From assembly GCF_017545445.1 (NCBI RefSeq), contig NZ_JAFWOM010000170.1, forward strand, positions 1-49,280: DNA of 49,280 bases, written 5' to 3'. Position numbers and translations under genes: made by a program. This DNA comes from Fibrobacter sp. GTDB taxonomy: Bacteria > Fibrobacterota > Fibrobacteria > Fibrobacterales > Fibrobacteraceae. Shown here piece by piece: positions 17,588-26,069 of the stretch. How positions within the stretch are numbered: position 1 is the first letter of the stretch; each line of letters opens with the position of its first letter. The notes beneath the pieces are model-generated. The model worked only from the letters and a program-made list of their open reading frames with translations. It was not told where the DNA came from and made no database searches.

Positions 17588-18499
17588 ATGCTTTTATCTG
17601 TAATTATTCCTGTTTTTAACGAAGAAGAAATTGTGGCCGAGACGTTCCGCGTCTTGGAGGAAGAACTCAAGGACATCGAGCACGAACTCATTTTCGTGAA
17701 CGACGGTTCCAAGGACCGCACTCGCGAAATCCTAGAAGAACTGCTCCCGACAACGCCAAGCAACAAGATTATCAACTTCAGCCGTAACTTCGGGCACCAA
17801 GCCGCATTCAGTGCAGGCCTCGACCATGCACAAGGCAATGCAGTCGTCATTATTGACGGAGACCTTCAAGACCCGCCAAGCCTTATCCCGGTGATGATGG
17901 AAAAGTGGCGCGAAGGCTATCAAGTTGTCTATGCGCAGCGCAACAAGCGTGCCGGAGAAACGCTTTTCAAGCGCTTTACGGCTTTCTGTTTCTACCGCCT
18001 CATCGGCAAGCTCACGAGCATCGACATTCCGCCAGACACCGGCGACTTCAGACTCATGGACCGCTGCGTCGTCGATCAGCTCAAAAACCTCCCCGAACGC
18101 AGCCGCTTCTTGCGTGGGCTCGTGTGCTGGGTTGGCTTCAAGAAGATTGGCGTCAAATACGACCGAGCAGAACGCACGGCAGGTACATCGAAGTATCCGC
18201 TCAAGAAGATGTTGCGTCTCGCGTTCGACGGCATCACAGGTTTCAGTTCCGCACCGCTCAAAATCAGCTTTTACATGGGGCTTGTCGCGACGGTTGTCGG
18301 ATTCGCTTTGCTCGTCTGGTCGATTCTCGAAAAGTTCCTCTCCCCTGCCACCACCGTTCCCGGCTGGGCTTCGCTCATGACAGCCATCGTGTTCTTCGCA
18401 GGCGTGCAGCTTTTGACGATTGGCATTCTCGGCGAATACATCGGACGCATCTACGACGAAGTCAAGCAGCGCCCGCTGTACATTGAGGATAAGAAATAG
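17588..18499 (+). CDS. GT2 glycosyltransferase, polyprenyl-phosphate sugar synthase-like
   Basis: Predicted 303-residue enzyme of the DPM1/GtrB group, which moves a sugar from a nucleotide donor to polyprenyl phosphate on the cytoplasmic face of the membrane. An N-terminal GT-A fold (SVIIPVFNEEE, FVNDGSKDRT, FSRNFGHQAAFSAGLDHA, IDGDLQDPP) carries the metal-binding DGD, and the TGDFRLMDR block is also present. Two membrane spans (about residues 225-285) follow, as in GtrB. It probably supplies the donor for the PMT-type enzyme upstream, although repeats separate the two genes. A bidirectional terminator follows. Confidence 0.9.
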   Translation: MLLSVIIPVFNEEEIVAETFRVLEEELKDIEHELIFVNDGSKDRTREILEELLPTTPSNKIINFSRNFGHQAAFSAGLDHAQGNAVVIIDGDLQDPPSLIPVMMEKWREGYQVVYAQRNKRAGETLFKRFTAFCFYRLIGKLTSIDIPPDTGDFRLMDRCVVDQLKNLPERSRFLRGLVCWVGFKKIGVKYDRAERTAGTSKYPLKKMLRLAFDGITGFSSAPLKISFYMGLVATVVGFALLVWSILEKFLSPATTVPGWASLMTAIVFFAGVQLLTIGILGEYIGRIYDEVKQRPLYIEDKK

Positions 18500-18528
18500 A
18501 CGAGAGGAGAATCCTGGATGACTGGATG

Positions 18529-18558
18529 AAAAAAAGCCGCCCTGCGGGGGCGGTTTTT
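18529..18558. terminator. Bidirectional terminator between converging genes
   Basis: AAAAAAGCCGCCC and GGGCGGTTTTT form a GC stem with A- and T-tracts on either side and a short loop. It ends the plus-strand GT2 gene (stop at 18499) and can also serve the minus-strand FISUMP gene (stop at 18614). Confidence 0.85.
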
Positions 18559-18613
18559 CAGTTCTTTAAACGCATTAGTTTAATTGGATTTATTAATCGC
18601 ATATGCAGAAAAG

Positions 18614-21283
18614 CTATTTGCAGCCTGGACTTCGTATTAAGCGAATTGGATGATATTCAACTATAGGGAGTTTAACTATAGATCCAGTGAGATCTTTTTT
18701 AATACAATATGCATCCGCCACGTTATCTGGAGCATTAGCTGTAAACAACCAGAAACACGACGCATATTCAGAATCTTCCGCAGTTTTGAAAGACCCAGAA
18801 TTCACAAAATGGCCCGATGGAACAAAATCAAATTCAGAGACATTCGTCCCTCCCATTCCAACAGATGCAAGTTTATCTGCACCACCAACCGTTTCCAATA
18901 ATTTATTAATATCAGCTTCTAACGGAAGAACCCAGTTACTTTGGTATTTGCCGCACGCATTATTAACATCTCCTACAGAACTATTCCAAGTAAAATAGTT
19001 GCCGTATTCCCTACAAAGAGCATCATTTCCATTATAACATTTTGCTTTACCGCCAAAGTTGTAATAATAGAGCAGGTTCTCCGCCATCCAAGTCTGGTCG
19101 CCTATTGTTACAGTCACGTAAGTACTGTCATAGAAGGTTTCCTTTGAAAGCTTAATCGACAGAGAAGAACTTCTCGGATTATTAAACACATTACCAGGTT
19201 GCACACAACGAATTGGTAACTTAATCGAATCCTTTGCAAAGCTTATATTTACACTGACAATTTTACCAGCCCCACCATTTTTCTTGAGCGAAAAGACTTT
19301 GGCATAACCACCTGTAGTGTCGCTGGTCCAATACATGCCCTCTTCGCCTACTTTGTGCCATTTAGTATAAAGGAAATAACCCGGCAAAGCATCACTATCA
19401 CCAAAAGACGTACTATCTTCTAAAAAACGTGACTTGTTAATTTCATCTGCACGCGGCAAGCGCCACCCATTCGGGCAAGCTTTCCGGGCATTTTCCCATG
19501 TAAAATATTTGCGTCCTTGACCATAGAAATCGGTGCCAGAACCACCAAAATAACCACCCAAAAGATTGTTTTCCAAATCCTGGTTCATCCAAATAAGACC
19601 GTTGTGCCTCACATAACTTGAAGTGTATGTTTTATTATTGATCACATAAGTGAAGCTACCGCTCGACCCGAAACTGGACGACGAAGATGAAGCCGCAGAA
19701 CTGCTCGATTTTACAGAACTGCTGCTTGCTGGTTTTGCACCCTTTATGCAGCGGACGGATCTACGATCATTTATATTGCCTTCTATAAATTCCGGATTTT
19801 TGTCTTTCCCATATACACTCACAGAACGCGCTTCAGAGTCACCTATTTTTTCATTTGTCCAAAAAACGGCGCCATTCGTCAAACTAGAATAGTACACGAC
19901 ACCACCTGATATTGAACCTCCCCCAGCAGGAAGCACAGAAAAGCCAGACGCATCGTCTCCATTGCCGGCCGTATTAGAATCCCAGCCCGACGTTGCCTTG
20001 AGGTGTGTCGCAACATCCGTTCCCACCGACTTAAACAGTACAGCCCATTCCGTCGAATCCGGCAAGTGCCAGCCTTCGGGGCAAGCGGTCGTAGCAGCAT
20101 TCCACAAATAAAGACGACCGTACTTATCACAATTTTTGGCAGAATTCATATAACAGGAACTACCATCAACTGCATAATTCAGGTTTTCCGCCATCCACTC
20201 CTGATCACCGATTTTGACGGTCCTATACTTTTGTCCATTGTATTCAATTTCGCCGTAATTCTTCCCTGAAGGCGGAGTGTAGCTAGACATCGGAGCTGTT
20301 GAAGAAGACGAAGACTTGGCCGAACTGCTAGACAAGCGCTCGCCTTCCACGCAGCGGACGGAAACCGAGTGATTTTTATCGAAATCTGTTCTAAAAGTAG
20401 CGTCCTTAGCACTATAGAGAAGATTGACAACATACACAGTATCTCCAGCCTCTGTAGAACTCATAAAGAAAGCATTCTGGTCTTTATATCTAAAACTTGA
20501 CCCCTGGGATTTTATGCCACCAGGGAGAGCCGAAAAGCTAAAGTCGTCAACACCAAGATCAGCAGAACTTTCATCCCAGCCGGTTGTCGATTTGAGATGA
20601 GTTCCCGCTACGTTTCTTCCACCCACAGACTTGAATAGGACTTCCCATTCCGTTGAATCCGGCACATGCCAGCCTGCAGGGCAAAGATCTGATGCATTAT
20701 AACCATTCTTTATCGTATAAAGACGACCGTACTTTTTGCAATTTTCATCAGAATTTTCATAACAATAGCTGTAGTCTGCTTTATACTTCAGGTTTTCCGC
20801 CATCCACACCTGATTGCCAATCTTGACCTTCTTGTAAGTCTGGCCATCGCGACTATCCTTAAAGCAATCAATGTTACCCGTTTTACATTGAGTGTCTAAA
20901 ATTTCTGTGCTGGAGGTGCCTTCGGAACGGCTCGACGACAAGGCCTTACCTGATGAAGAACTGACCTTGACACTAGAACTTGTTGCTGATACAGGACGAG
21001 CAGAAGACGAACTCACCTTCGCGCCAGAATTAGTTGTCGAACTAGAAACGGAGACTGAAGTGCCGGCAGAAGACGAGGAGTCGTCTGTTTCTTTTGTATA
21101 ATCCAAAGCCCCGAACGCATCGTCAAATTCTGACTGGTAATCGGTACAAGCGGAGAAATACATTACAGCAGAAAACGCAGCAAGTACACTTATTAGACGC
21201 ATGGATCCTATCGTTCGCCAAAGGCTCACTCCAGGATGACAATTCATTCTTTCGTCTCTCGTCTTTCGTCTTTCGTCTAACAT
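18614..21283 (-). CDS. Four-unit FISUMP lipoprotein with serine-rich linkers
   Basis: Predicted 889-residue lipoprotein. After the lipobox (MYFSAC) come a serine-rich stalk and four FISUMP units joined by poly-Ser linkers; recognition blocks are WMAENLKY, WMAENLNY, WMNQDLEN and WMAENLLY, each followed by a C-P-GWHLP-like motif in the first three. The only strong ribosome site (AGGAGGGAAT) is at the ATG at 21283, whose first 27 codons are made of GACGAAA heptamers and a GGATCC hairpin repeat. The lipoprotein signal peptide proper begins at the ATG at 21202, which has only a weak AGGA. A repeat insertion seems to have lengthened the n-region. It lies 8 bases after the upstream gene's stop codon. 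Function unknown. Confidence 0.87.
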   Translation of the reverse strand: MLDERRKTRDERMNCHPGVSLWRTIGSMRLISVLAAFSAVMYFSACTDYQSEFDDAFGALDYTKETDDSSSSAGTSVSVSSSTTNSGAKVSSSSARPVSATSSSVKVSSSSGKALSSSRSEGTSSTEILDTQCKTGNIDCFKDSRDGQTYKKVKIGNQVWMAENLKYKADYSYCYENSDENCKKYGRLYTIKNGYNASDLCPAGWHVPDSTEWEVLFKSVGGRNVAGTHLKSTTGWDESSADLGVDDFSFSALPGGIKSQGSSFRYKDQNAFFMSSTEAGDTVYVVNLLYSAKDATFRTDFDKNHSVSVRCVEGERLSSSSAKSSSSSTAPMSSYTPPSGKNYGEIEYNGQKYRTVKIGDQEWMAENLNYAVDGSSCYMNSAKNCDKYGRLYLWNAATTACPEGWHLPDSTEWAVLFKSVGTDVATHLKATSGWDSNTAGNGDDASGFSVLPAGGGSISGGVVYYSSLTNGAVFWTNEKIGDSEARSVSVYGKDKNPEFIEGNINDRRSVRCIKGAKPASSSSVKSSSSAASSSSSSFGSSGSFTYVINNKTYTSSYVRHNGLIWMNQDLENNLLGGYFGGSGTDFYGQGRKYFTWENARKACPNGWRLPRADEINKSRFLEDSTSFGDSDALPGYFLYTKWHKVGEEGMYWTSDTTGGYAKVFSLKKNGGAGKIVSVNISFAKDSIKLPIRCVQPGNVFNNPRSSSLSIKLSKETFYDSTYVTVTIGDQTWMAENLLYYYNFGGKAKCYNGNDALCREYGNYFTWNSSVGDVNNACGKYQSNWVLPLEADINKLLETVGGADKLASVGMGGTNVSEFDFVPSGHFVNSGSFKTAEDSEYASCFWLFTANAPDNVADAYCIKKDLTGSIVKLPIVEYHPIRLIRSPGCK
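21202..21280 (+). repeat. Hairpin repeat and heptamers inside a gene's 5' end
   Basis: In the plus direction this is TGGATCCTATC ... CCAGGATGACA (21202-21241, copy 3 of the dispersed hairpin) followed by TTCGTCT-type heptamers (about 21249-21277). It overlaps codons 2-28 of the minus-strand 889-residue lipoprotein and is in frame with it. Elsewhere in the window the same repeat is purely intergenic. Confidence 0.7.
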
Positions 21284-21291
21284 ATTCCCTC

Positions 21292-22650
21292 CTAAAATGC
21301 GATACTCAAGCCAAGACCAAGGCCGCCTAAAATGGCAATGCCGATGCCGGTCATGCGAAGTGTCTGGTAGCTGCCGATGTCATCGTAACGGCTATCAAAT
21401 TCACACTTCGAAGTTGGCTTTTTCTTGCTTTCGTCCTTCGCTTTACTGTTATTGACAATCGCAAGCGTCGTACCGGCAATAAGCGTTGCTGCCGAAACGC
21501 CGACGAGCACCCACCGCATTTTTCCTAGCTTGCTCTGCTTTGGCAAGCCGTTATCCACTTTGTCGCCCGGCAGTACTGCTGAATTGCCAGATTGCACGGA
21601 ATTGCCAGAGTTGGCCTTGGAATCGCCTGTCTGCACGGTGCTTGCATTTTTCGTCCCGACGTCTTCAGAAGAAACGTTTTTCGTATTCATCTTCGGCATC
21701 GAATTGATGGCAGAAGAATCTCGGCTCCAGATCCAGCGGCCAACGAGGTCGTCGCTAGCCTTTTCAAATTCCACGCGGCCTTTGTAAGCCGCCATTTCTC
21801 CATTGCGCCCTTTCGGGAAAATGACAGCTTTTTTCTTCATGTTCACTAGCATGTGGGCGTTTTGTCGTCCTGAAGGAATCTGAGTCACGTTAAAAAGCTC
21901 AGCCCCGCTCAAATAATACGCGCCAGCCACCGGCCTGTTCAAGTCCAAATAAAGCGAAAGGTCCGTCGAATCGAGCACGACCTTCAAGTTCGTCTTTGTA
22001 TGCACAAGCGAATCGTTCATGTGTTCGAGAGCCTGCACGAACAGCGGAGCAAACTCGTCGCCAGACTTGCGAAGCACGATGTCGCCACACTTGGATAGCC
22101 AGAGTTCCGCAAAATGCTTTTGCTGGTCCATGCGGCGTTCATCATAACGCAGCTTGAAATTGTACGAAGCATCGAACGCCCCCGAATGCGAAAGCGGCTC
22201 CAAATCCACGCTGCCTTCGATTTTCAAAAGATTCTCTTTAGAAGCGACAATTCGCGAAAAAGCATCAGTACAGGCATCAATCTGCTGTGTTCGCTGTTCC
22301 AAATTATCAGCCATGGTCATCACGCCCAAACGCAGCTCGCCGGTGACTTCCATGTAACGGGACTCGAATTCCGGGAGTTCAACCGCATAAAAGTGGCCGC
22401 ACTCTTCGTCCAGTATATCGTTGATGGAAATCATGCTGCATCGGTCATTCATCTTCGCGATGCGGTTTGCGCGATTAATCAAGGAATCCACTTCGGGGTT
22501 GTTGCTACCGATGCCCGCTTTCAACTGTCGCAAGTCATTCTGAATCGCCTGAAACTCGGACGCATCTTTTACGAAAATGGAAACTGTAGGGTCGGCAAAT
22601 GCTATCCCCACAAAGCACATCAAAGTTATAAGAGAAATATAAGATTTCAT
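21292..22650 (-). CDS. Exported membrane-associated protein, unknown function
   Basis: Predicted 452-residue protein. A signal peptide (to about residue 19, VGIAFA) leads into a charged, partly helical region with several cysteines. A low-complexity Asn/Ser/Gly-rich linker follows (about 325-385). Two hydrophobic segments near the C-terminus (WVLVGVSAATLIAGTTLAIV and GIGIAILGGLGLGLSIAF) flank a charged loop. I recognise no family. Its stop codon overlaps the ribosome site of the FISUMP lipoprotein gene, so the two are co-transcribed and may act together at the envelope. A TATATTTA box 4 bases before the ATG suggests a very short leader. Confidence 0.7.
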   Translation of the reverse strand: MKSYISLITLMCFVGIAFADPTVSIFVKDASEFQAIQNDLRQLKAGIGSNNPEVDSLINRANRIAKMNDRCSMISINDILDEECGHFYAVELPEFESRYMEVTGELRLGVMTMADNLEQRTQQIDACTDAFSRIVASKENLLKIEGSVDLEPLSHSGAFDASYNFKLRYDERRMDQQKHFAELWLSKCGDIVLRKSGDEFAPLFVQALEHMNDSLVHTKTNLKVVLDSTDLSLYLDLNRPVAGAYYLSGAELFNVTQIPSGRQNAHMLVNMKKKAVIFPKGRNGEMAAYKGRVEFEKASDDLVGRWIWSRDSSAINSMPKMNTKNVSSEDVGTKNASTVQTGDSKANSGNSVQSGNSAVLPGDKVDNGLPKQSKLGKMRWVLVGVSAATLIAGTTLAIVNNSKAKDESKKKPTSKCEFDSRYDDIGSYQTLRMTGIGIAILGGLGLGLSIAF

Positions 22651-22710
22651 GTAGTAAATATAAAAGTTTGCTCAGCAGACAAGGCAAGGGCGGTCGCGAA
22701 AAACGAGCAC

Positions 22711-22742
22711 TTTGGCAATTTTTCAACCATTTAGTATATTTG
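22711..22742 (+). promoter_or_regulatory. Promoter of guanylate kinase gene
   Basis: TTTG (22711-22714), exactly 20 bases, then TATATTTG (22735-22742). The ATG begins 5 bases later (22747), so the mRNA would be leaderless or nearly so. This is the cleanest example in the window of the TTTG / TAnnTTTG promoter type. Confidence 0.65.
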
Positions 22743-22746
22743 AATC

Positions 22747-23307
22747 ATGAAGAACAAGCTTTTCGTTATGAGTGCCGCGAGCGGCGCAGGGAAGACCACC
22801 CTCAAGGACCTGGTCATCAAGGATTTCCCGGATATCAAGTATTCCATCTCCGCAACGACACGCAAGCCACGCGAAGGCGAAATCGACGGAGTCCACTATT
22901 TCTTCAAGACTAAAGAAGAATTCGAGCAGATGATCAAGGACAACGGTTTAATCGAATGGAACGAAGTCCACGGCAACTACTACGGAACACCTAAGAGTTT
23001 CGTCGAAAAAACTCTCGCCGAAGGGAACCGCGTGCTGTTCGATCTCGACGTTTTCGGCAAGGTGAACTTCGACAAGGTCTATCCTGACGCAACGGGCATT
23101 TTCATCATGCCGCCGAGCGACGAAGAACTGGAACGCCGCCTCCGTGGTCGTGGTACCGACAGCGAAGAAGTCATCCAGCTCCGCCTCGCAAACGCCAAAA
23201 AAGAAATCGAATTTGCAAAGACCAAGGGCAAGTACGAATACACGATTATCAATGACGACCTGCAAAAAGCCGCAGACGAACTCCGTGCTATTTTAAGCCA
23301 GAAGTAA
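22747..23307 (+). CDS. gmk: Guanylate kinase
   Basis: Phosphorylates GMP (and dGMP) to the diphosphate with ATP, in cytoplasmic nucleotide synthesis. The 186-residue length is normal. The P-loop is at the N-terminus (SAASGAGKTTL), followed by the GMP-binding region (SISATTRKPREGEIDGVHYFF), the EWNEVHGNYYGTP block and the lid (RLRGRGTDSEEVIQLRL). The ATG is only 4 bases after a strong -10-like TATATTTG and has no Shine-Dalgarno, which suggests leaderless translation. A hairpin terminator follows. Confidence 0.97.
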   Translation: MKNKLFVMSAASGAGKTTLKDLVIKDFPDIKYSISATTRKPREGEIDGVHYFFKTKEEFEQMIKDNGLIEWNEVHGNYYGTPKSFVEKTLAEGNRVLFDLDVFGKVNFDKVYPDATGIFIMPPSDEELERRLRGRGTDSEEVIQLRLANAKKEIEFAKTKGKYEYTIINDDLQKAADELRAILSQK

Positions 23308-23327
23308 ATTGGTTGATGGACCGATGA

Positions 23328-23373
23328 AATTCCCGCCCCTCACTCAAAAAACGAGACTTGAGGCGGGAATTTT
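23328..23373. terminator. Hairpin terminator between converging genes
   Basis: AATTCCCGCC and GGCGGGAATT form a perfect outer stem, with CCTCA/TGAGG extending it inwards. A short T-run follows on the plus strand. It lies between the stop codons of gmk (23307) and the minus-strand HIRAN-like gene (23432), so it may serve both. Confidence 0.7.
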
Positions 23374-23431
23374 GGATGAGGTGTAAATTTCGCCAAAGCA
23401 ACTGCGACTCAGCTTTTACACGAGTCCGCAA

Positions 23432-24442
23432 TTAAAATTTTATCCGCAATACAATCGCATTTTCGAAGTAATCGGGATTTGCCCCCAAACGCCACAGTTT
23501 GGAATCATAAGCAAATAAATTCGGACGAGCCTTACGCAAAATTGCAGCAGCCGTCGCACGCAGATACCCCGCCTTGCTCTTGGTTTGCATCCCCTTGAGA
23601 ACCGCACCCAAGTCATCAATGCTCACGCTAATGGCGTTATGATCATGAGGATTATACGGTTCCGCTTGCACTCTTGTCGTGAGCGAATCGTAAACCGCTT
23701 GACTTTTAGCCCCAACCCTAGCCGAATCGTCAAAGAAGTGAAATGTCACCGCAGCTTTTGCTGCTGATTCGAATTTTTCAATGCTAGCAACCCACGGATG
23801 GTTCGTCGCACCGACAATGCCAATTGTAAAATCTGCACTTTCACAATCCTTGAAATAGCGGACAAACATTTCTTCAGGTGATTCTTTGCTTGGATCCGGT
23901 TTGAGAACATCGCGAGCTGCCGCCAAGAGAATAGCAGAAACATCCGTTTCTCCAGTTGCAATCGGAGCATTCGCCTTGTAAACTTGTTCAAATCCGCTGT
24001 CGCCACGGAAACCGCCATAGACATTCGCAAACAGAGCTTCAGCCGCCACAGGCTTTACGAGATGCAGCACGAGCGGCAAGAAGTTTGCAAACACCGTCGG
24101 ACGGCGACGCAAAAGTTCCGCCACAAGCAAGCCATCGCGTTCTTGAACCGCAAGCAACAACGCCCCCACATGCAACAAGAACGAATACTGGGAGGCATCC
24201 AGATTCTTGATGTCGTGCGGCAAATAGACATTGACTGTCGCCTGCAATTCCTTGGGCAAATAGGTGTACCACGAAGGCGTAAAATAGGCACTGCCTTCAA
24301 CGCACTGCATGTGCGAAAAATCATATTCTACAGCAGGAGCCGATCTCGCATAATCGAGAATCCCCGTTACGCTGCGTGTGAACGCATAAACCATCGCATT
24401 TTTGGACGATTCAACTTTGACATAAAACATTTCGTTTGCCAT
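23432..24442 (-). CDS. HIRAN-like domain protein with unknown N-terminal region
   Basis: Predicted 336-residue cytoplasmic protein. The C-terminal part (about residues 255-320) fits the HIRAN domain found with helicases and nucleases: VQAEPYNPHDHNAISVSI, then KAGYLRATAAAILRK, the usual NP-D-NA-V and GYL signature. The first 250 residues match nothing I know; they are helical with an Asp/Tyr-rich start. HIRAN domains bind 3' DNA ends or stalled forks, so a DNA-repair or phage-response role is possible, by inference. AGGAGG lies 7 bases before the ATG. A 15-bp palindrome upstream (24491-24505) may be its operator. Confidence 0.7.
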   Translation of the reverse strand: MANEMFYVKVESSKNAMVYAFTRSVTGILDYARSAPAVEYDFSHMQCVEGSAYFTPSWYTYLPKELQATVNVYLPHDIKNLDASQYSFLLHVGALLLAVQERDGLLVAELLRRRPTVFANFLPLVLHLVKPVAAEALFANVYGGFRGDSGFEQVYKANAPIATGETDVSAILLAAARDVLKPDPSKESPEEMFVRYFKDCESADFTIGIVGATNHPWVASIEKFESAAKAAVTFHFFDDSARVGAKSQAVYDSLTTRVQAEPYNPHDHNAISVSIDDLGAVLKGMQTKSKAGYLRATAAAILRKARPNLFAYDSKLWRLGANPDYFENAIVLRIKF

Positions 24443-24490
24443 TGCAGGCCTCCTTTCTGAGGGTTACAAAGTAAACTTAGATTTTAGCAA

Positions 24491-24505
24491 TGTCATATTA
24501 TGACA
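24491..24505. promoter_or_regulatory. 15-bp palindrome, candidate operator
   Basis: TGTCATATTATGACA is a perfect inverted repeat around one central base, in the 155-bp gap between two divergent genes (HIRAN-like protein and lipoprotein). Its size and position suit a dimeric repressor. No regulator gene lies beside it. Confidence 0.45.
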
Positions 24506-24597
24506 ATTTCAAAATTTCTAAAAAAATTTCCTAATTCAAATATCTTTCTCGACATAACAAGTTCTAGAAACATCTAAAATTAAGGTATATTTAAAGC

Positions 24598-25092
24598 ATG
24601 TTCGTTATACTATTGTTTTCGCTCTTATTTCTAACCGGATGCATTTTTGAGGCACCATGCGCATTTTGCAGTGTAGGATTTCGCGGAACAATTGACAACC
24701 TTGATTCTAATCAAGATTTACAAATGAGATTGGCGAGTCCTGATTCTACAGAATCAGAAAGATTTGTTTTCGAAAAAACAAAAGACCCCCAAAATGAAGA
24801 TCATTTAAACAACCAAATATATCAAAACGGGAACCATTTTTCATCCAATTTTTTCATCCACACAAGTTGCACCTTGGAACCCTGTATAATCGAATGGCTT
24901 GTTGACGGGAAAGTAATCAAACGAGCACAAATTCAAGAAATCCGTGATAGAGGGATCTTCTTTGACGACATCTATTTAGAAGTCACGACTCTGGAAGACA
25001 ATAAAAAATACAAAATCGGAACTCCAAGCGACTCTAAGCAGTGCCCTCATTCATGGTGCGTTGATTTTGACCACTTGCCGAACAATCCCTAA
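24598..25092 (+). CDS. Small lipoprotein, unknown function
   Basis: Predicted 164-residue lipoprotein. The hydrophobic leader ends LFLTGC, a good lipobox with the lipidated Cys at about residue 15. The rest is polar and contains cysteines that may form disulfides (CAFC, CTLEPC, CPHSWC). No domain is recognised. The ATG follows a TATATTTA box by 4 bases, so it may be leaderless. It heads a tight plus-strand run of five genes to 28198. Confidence 0.7.
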   Translation: MFVILLFSLLFLTGCIFEAPCAFCSVGFRGTIDNLDSNQDLQMRLASPDSTESERFVFEKTKDPQNEDHLNNQIYQNGNHFSSNFFIHTSCTLEPCIIEWLVDGKVIKRAQIQEIRDRGIFFDDIYLEVTTLEDNKKYKIGTPSDSKQCPHSWCVDFDHLPNNP

Positions 25093-25113
25093 TGCCATAC
25101 GACAGATACTGAA

Positions 25114-26058
25114 ATGAAGATTTTCTACCACCTTCCCGGACTATTTGAATTTTACGAACTTTACAAGGCGTTCTTGCCGCTATTCCGCGAGCACCGGGAA
25201 TATTTTTACGATTGGTGCGAAATCGGTTCAATATACGGCGCGCCCAACGACTGCTTATGGGGTGGCGGGCGCGTCGGCTTTGGCGATGCGCAACCGGACT
25301 CTGTTGCAGCCCTCATGAAAGAATACGGAATTTCCGCACGGCTCACTTTCAGCAATTCATTGATTCGCGAAGAACACCTCGCCGATAGAAAGTGCAATAA
25401 GTTGTGCGAAATATTTGAAAGCGGCGCAGATACCAATGCAGACAAGAGTCGCGAGAATCCCAACGTAAACGAAATTCGTACGAATCAAAACAGCATCATC
25501 GTTCATTCCGACCTGTTGCTAAATTACATCAAATCAAAGTACCCCAATTATTACTTTGTCTCTTCAACCACAAAAGTCATTACGGATTTCGAGCAGTTCA
25601 AAACAGAGCTAAGCCGCGAAGAATTCCGCTATGTCGTTCCCGATTTCAGACTCAACAAGCAATTCGACAAATTGAACGTACTCACAAACGAACAAAAGCA
25701 AAAGGTCGAATTTCTGTGCAATGAATGTTGTTGGTTCGGCTGCTATGACCGCAAAAAATGCTACGAGAACGTGAGCAGGAAAAGCCTTGGCGAAAACTGC
25801 GAAGACCACATTTGCGTCTCGCCCACAGCCCAAAGGGGCTACCGCTTCTCCGATGCAATGAAAAATCCCGGTTTTATTGGAATCGAGGACATTCAAAACA
25901 TCTACGCACCTGCGGGATTCCGCCACTTCAAAATCGAAGGTCGCAGCCTCGGCAGTGCCCTCATTTTAGAATTTCTACTTTATTACATGACAAAGCCCGA
26001 GCACCAGCTCAAAGTTCGTGAAGAAATTTATCTGGACAGTACGTTAGATTTATTTTAA
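25114..26058 (+). CDS. U32 peptidase-like TIM-barrel protein (tentative)
   Basis: Predicted 314-residue cytoplasmic protein. The layout suggests a TIM barrel: SARLTFSNSLI, then NSIIVHSDLLLNYIKSKYP, and a C-terminal GFIGIEDIQNIYAPAGFRHFKIEGRSLGSA. Between them lies a cysteine cluster (CNECCWFGCYDRKKCYE, with further Cys at about 225-235) that could bind an iron-sulfur cluster. These traits recall the U32 collagenase-like/hydroxylase family, but I cannot place it securely. It begins 21 bases after the lipoprotein gene. Confidence 0.55.
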   Translation: MKIFYHLPGLFEFYELYKAFLPLFREHREYFYDWCEIGSIYGAPNDCLWGGGRVGFGDAQPDSVAALMKEYGISARLTFSNSLIREEHLADRKCNKLCEIFESGADTNADKSRENPNVNEIRTNQNSIIVHSDLLLNYIKSKYPNYYFVSSTTKVITDFEQFKTELSREEFRYVVPDFRLNKQFDKLNVLTNEQKQKVEFLCNECCWFGCYDRKKCYENVSRKSLGENCEDHICVSPTAQRGYRFSDAMKNPGFIGIEDIQNIYAPAGFRHFKIEGRSLGSALILEFLLYYMTKPEHQLKVREEIYLDSTLDLF

Positions 26059-26069
26059 ACGGAGATCAA

